From contig NZ_KB898477.1 of NCBI RefSeq assembly GCF_000377645.1, positions 83,240 through 147,239 of the forward strand: a stretch of DNA of 64,000 nt. The letters run 5' to 3'. A model generated the notes under the pieces. The model searched no databases, was not told the DNA's origin, and was given only the letters and a program-made list of their open reading frames with translations. Of the stretch, positions 61,796 through 64,000 are shown one piece after another. The translations under genes were made by a program, and so were the position numbers. How positions within the stretch are numbered: position 1 is the first letter of the stretch; each line of letters starts with the position of its first letter. This DNA comes from Thiomonas sp. FB-6 (GTDB taxonomy: Bacteria > Pseudomonadota > Gammaproteobacteria > Burkholderiales > Burkholderiaceae_C).

Positions 61796-62143
61796 TCAGC
61801 GGACTGCGTCCGCGATAGCGTGGATTCGGTGAAGGAAGGCTGGGACAACCGTTGCGACCGTGTCCCAGACGATCTCGAGATTGACCGTCATGTAGCCGTG
61901 GATGAGCCGGTTGCGCATCCCGGCGATGTCGCTCCATGGGACATCGGGATGAAGGGCCTTGAGCTCGGAAGACAATTTCGTGACCGCTTCGCCGATGACC
62001 TCCAGATTGCGAATCACCGCATCCTGGAGAACCTCGTCCGCCATGAAATCCGTTTCGGACTTGTCCGCGGTGAAGCGCAGCAGCTTCGTGGCGGCCGCCA
62101 CGATGTGCCCGAGCAGTTCCCCATCACGCAGCGCCGGCGTCAC
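61796..62143 (-). CDS. hepT: HepT-like HEPN ribonuclease toxin (DUF86)
   Basis: A 115-residue all-helical HEPN protein. The RX4HXY catalytic motif is complete: Arg77, His82 and Tyr84 in RNRLIHGY. In the characterised HepT/MntA systems this RNase toxin is silenced when the antitoxin AMPylates the tyrosine. The start is a GTG at 62143 that overlaps the antitoxin stop (GTGA). The stop codon lies 13 bases from the tRNA-Asn terminator, converging on it. Confidence 0.9.
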   Translation of the reverse strand: MTPALRDGELLGHIVAAATKLLRFTADKSETDFMADEVLQDAVIRNLEVIGEAVTKLSSELKALHPDVPWSDIAGMRNRLIHGYMTVNLEIVWDTVATVVPAFLHRIHAIADAVR

Positions 62144-62436
62144 AGCGGAACGGCTTCCCGAACGATGCGCTCGCGCGTGGCGGCTGGGAAGTCTCCCGCT
62201 GTCAGAACGTCCACGCAGACGCCAAGCTCCTGCTCGATGGCGCGTTGCAGGCGGGCCATATCGAGCAGAGTCGTTCCGCGGGGTACGTCGACCAGCAGGT
62301 CCACGTCGCTGTGCTCGGTGTCCTCCCCGCGCGCGATCGAGCCAAACACTCGCACGTTACGAGCGCCCAGGCGCTGTGCCATGCCCAGCACGGCCGCGCG
62401 ATGCGCGGCGAGGATCACCGACGGGCGGGCGCTCAT
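62140..62436 (-). CDS. mntA: MntA-type minimal nucleotidyltransferase antitoxin
   Basis: A 98-residue nucleotidyltransferase with the GS...DxD motif: Gly32-Ser33 in FGSIARG and Asp44/Asp46 in SDVDLLVD. It pairs with the overlapping HepT gene as a type VII toxin-antitoxin module that acts by AMPylation. The ATG at 62436 fits the typical N-terminal length; an ATG at 62472 is possible. The antitoxin-first order is usual. Confidence 0.9.
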   Translation of the reverse strand: MSARPSVILAAHRAAVLGMAQRLGARNVRVFGSIARGEDTEHSDVDLLVDVPRGTTLLDMARLQRAIEQELGVCVDVLTAGDFPAATRERIVREAVPL

Positions 62437-62550
62437 GGCATGGTCTCCGAATGGAACGGAAGGACTTCCCATTGTAGGCTGGCCGTCCATGGCTTCATTC
62501 AGCCCCTTCCTGCAGTGAGCTCGGCGGTCCAGTGCCCATCTTCGCCCTGT

Positions 62551-62599
62551 TCGGCGAGCCACCATCCGAAGCCCCAGGCCACAAGCCTGGGGCTTTTTT
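62551..62599 (+). repeat. Imperfect copy of the tRNA-Asn 3' end plus its terminator
   Basis: TCGGCGAGCCACCATCCGAA followed by a terminator hairpin matches 61735-61783 (tRNA 3' acceptor strand, CCA, spacer and terminator) over about 49 bases with one indel and a handful of mismatches. The hairpin keeps the 9-bp stem and a six-T tail in plus orientation, although no plus-strand gene precedes it here. It looks like an attachment-site duplicate left by insertion of the hepT-mntA segment. Confidence 0.75.
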
Positions 62600-63578
62600 A
62601 CGCCTGCTCGGCGAGTGCCGGCGCCGTCCCGATCATGTGCATGATCAGGCGGATCAGGATGTCCTTGTCCTTCGGAGCCGATTCGGCGACCAGCAGCGTC
62701 AACGCGGCCAGGCCCACGTCGTTGATGACAGGCTGCCCCGCGGCGTCGATGAGCCGGTCATTGCGGTGCAGGAAGTCGACGAACAGCAGGGCCGCGCTGC
62801 GCTTGTTGCCGTCGGCGAAGGGGTGGTTCTTCACGACGAAGTAGAGCAGGTGCGCGGCCTTGGACTCGATATCCGGGTAGGCCGCCTCGCCGAAGACGGA
62901 CTGCTCCAGGTTGCCGAGAATCGCAGCCAGGCCGTCACCACGTCCCTGGGCGAACAATTCGCTCGCGTCGCCTCGGCGTTGCAGGTCACGTTTCAGGGCG
63001 GCGATGCGCTCGCGCGCCTGGTCGATGGTGGGGAGAATGCCTCCCGGGTGGCCTTCGGGTTCGGTGAGCAGCCCCTCGTCGTAGCGTTGTAGCCACAGGA
63101 AGGTCCGGGTGTAGCGGCTGACCAGGTCGATCAATCCGCGGCCGGTATCCAGCGCGAGATGTTCGCTCTGGGCGGTTCGGCGGATCAGGTCGAGGGCTGT
63201 TTCCAGTTCGCGTGCGTTGGCTTCGAAGCGTCGGCGGTCGACGGTGTACCCCCGCGTCAGGTGCTGCTTCAGCAGGGCGGTGGCCCACTGGCGAAAGCGC
63301 ACGCCCTCCGGCGACTTGACACGGTAGCCGACCGAGATGATGACATCGAGGCTGAAGAAGCCGACGGGCTTGTCGGAGCCGGCAATGTGCAGATTTTGCA
63401 CATTGCTCTCGCGCTCAAGTTCTTCGTCGGCGAACACGTTCCGAACGTGGCGCCCCACGACGGTGCGGTCGCGGCCGAACAACTCCGCCATCTGCTCCAA
63501 ACGGAGCCACACGGTCTCCCGTTCAAGCCGGACCTCGACTTCCCCGGCAGGGGTCTGGTAGATCGCGATCTCGGGCAC
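62598..63578 (-). CDS. RhuM-Fic/Doc fusion protein
   Basis: A 326-residue protein. Residues 1-130 form a RhuM-like domain (TVWLRLEQMAELFGRDRTVVGRHVRNVF, with FFSLDVIISVGYRV) of the kind that starts like a phage anti-repressor DNA-binding region. The C-terminal half has a Fic/Doc domain with HPFADGNKRSAALL at about 252-265; the K in place of the second G resembles Doc, a kinase-type toxin, rather than a standard AMPylase. The start is a GTG at 63578. The stop TAA is made from the T tract of the adjoining repeat. Role probably toxin-like or defensive; no separate antitoxin gene is seen. Confidence 0.87.
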   Translation of the reverse strand: MPEIAIYQTPAGEVEVRLERETVWLRLEQMAELFGRDRTVVGRHVRNVFADEELERESNVQNLHIAGSDKPVGFFSLDVIISVGYRVKSPEGVRFRQWATALLKQHLTRGYTVDRRRFEANARELETALDLIRRTAQSEHLALDTGRGLIDLVSRYTRTFLWLQRYDEGLLTEPEGHPGGILPTIDQARERIAALKRDLQRRGDASELFAQGRGDGLAAILGNLEQSVFGEAAYPDIESKAAHLLYFVVKNHPFADGNKRSAALLFVDFLHRNDRLIDAAGQPVINDVGLAALTLLVAESAPKDKDILIRLIMHMIGTAPALAEQA

Positions 63579-63741
63579 GTGGCGGAGCTCCGGAAGGGCC
63601 TGGCCCCACGTGCGGCCACGTGGCGGCCTTCAACGCCTGCATGTTACGAGGGCGATGGAAGCCCTTCGGCTGTCGGCGTTGCCGAAAAGGACGATCCAGG
63701 ACGCGCGGCCATCGTCACGATCCAGCGCCCAGTTTCGCCTT

Positions 63742-63757
63742 GGTCGGCGAGCCAAAT
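63742..63757 (+). repeat. Second imperfect copy of the tRNA-Asn 3' end
   Basis: GGTCGGCGAGCCAAAT matches tRNA-Asn at 61733-61748 in 15 of 16 positions. The preceding 20 or so bases (TCCAGCGCCCAGTTTCGCCT) closely match those before the copy at 62551 (TCCAGTGCCCATCTTCGCCC). It marks the outer border of the RhuM-Fic segment, about 30 bases before the insertion sequence. Confidence 0.65.
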
Positions 63758-63788
63758 AAATCAACGGCTTAGACGCGAAAGCGCCTAG

Positions 63789-64000
63789 GGCAACGCTGAA
63801 GAAGGTCCACCGCCGAGGGGGCTCGTGCGTTGAAGGTAGATGAAGCAACAGACCCTTGCCATGGCCGCCGATCAAGCCGCCGGATTTGAGCAATACCGTA
63901 AGCCGACGAAGCGCGACGTGTTCCTGCAGACGATGGACGAGATCGTGCCGTGGGCGCAGTTGTGCGAGGTGATCGAGCCGCACTATCCCAAGGGCAAAGG
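63789..64000 (+). mobile_element. Left end of an IS5-family insertion sequence (cut by the window edge)
   Basis: An IS5-type transposase begins at 63840. CTAG at 63785-63788, a known IS5-group target preference, is followed by GGCAACGCTGAAGAAGG, a plausible left terminal repeat. The right end and the target duplicate lie beyond the window, so the exact boundary is inferred. Confidence 0.6.
63840..64000 (+). CDS. IS5-family transposase, N-terminal part
   Basis: The first 53 residues of a DDE transposase: MKQQTLAMAADQAAGFEQYR followed by KRDVFLQTMDEIVPWAQLCE and HYPKGK, the standard opening of IS5-group (IS1031/IS5 type) transposases. The catalytic DDE region is outside the window. GAAGGTAG lies just upstream of the ATG. 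Confidence 0.88.
   Translation, partial: MKQQTLAMAADQAAGFEQYRKPTKRDVFLQTMDEIVPWAQLCEVIEPHYPKGK

Overview
The window is very GC-rich (coding third positions almost all G or C). The gene set points to a betaproteobacterium, most likely of the order Burkholderiales: a tctBAC-type tricarboxylate transporter with two TctC-like binding proteins side by side, an Omp32-like porin, FixJ-type two-component regulation, a split tol-pal cluster, msbA beside LPS glycosyltransferases, queC next to cpoB, and a GT2 pair next to tolB. The assignment rests on gene content only; no rRNA or taxonomic marker was compared.

Layout. 0-4.1 kb: a penicillin-binding endopeptidase, an MHYT-GGDEF-EAL cyclic-di-GMP enzyme, a small membrane protein and a decayed beta-propeller fragment. 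4.1-8.9 kb: a self-sufficient cytochrome P450, an IclR regulator and an orphan ABC binding protein, tied together by a shared perfect dyad TACGC-AAA-GCGTA. 8.9-16.3 kb: a divergent catabolic locus with GntR regulator plus D-serine-dehydratase-like enzyme on one side, and MmgE/PrpD, MFS, isopropylmalate-dehydrogenase-like enzyme and a second MFS on the other. 16.4-27.3 kb: MFS carrier, porin, exported amidohydrolase, LysR fragment, PAS sensor kinase and FixJ-type regulator, then TctB-TctA-TctC-TctC. This looks like a sensed organic-acid uptake island. 27.4-31.3 kb: GH13 alpha-glucosidase, split chromate transporter, PiT-like carrier. 31.4-38.1 kb: a six-gene Bat-type operon (MoxR, DUF58, DUF4381, VWA, VWA-TPR, BatD-like) with 4-base overlaps at most junctions.

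38.1-42.3 kb is a decay zone holding a doubly deleted chemotaxis receptor, a truncated AIM24 protein, the first membrane helix of an MFS gene and two paralogous membrane proteins of unknown function. 42.4-61.6 kb is mostly household: tRNA-Lys, tcdA, a YeeE sulfur carrier, queC, cpoB, pal, tolB, two glycosyltransferases, msbA, a YbdK-type ligase, a cation/proton antiporter, dnaE, tolA, tolR, tolQ, ybgC and riboflavin synthase. The tol-pal genes lie in two blocks about 10 kb apart.

61.7-64 kb starts at tRNA-Asn and is accessory DNA: a HepT/MntA toxin-antitoxin pair, a RhuM-Fic/Doc fusion protein and the left end of an IS5-type insertion sequence. Imperfect copies of the tRNA 3' end, one of them with the tRNA's own terminator, separate these modules. 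This is the best candidate in the window for a stepwise, tRNA-targeted insertion hotspot. I found no CRISPR array, rRNA, integrase or prophage structural gene.
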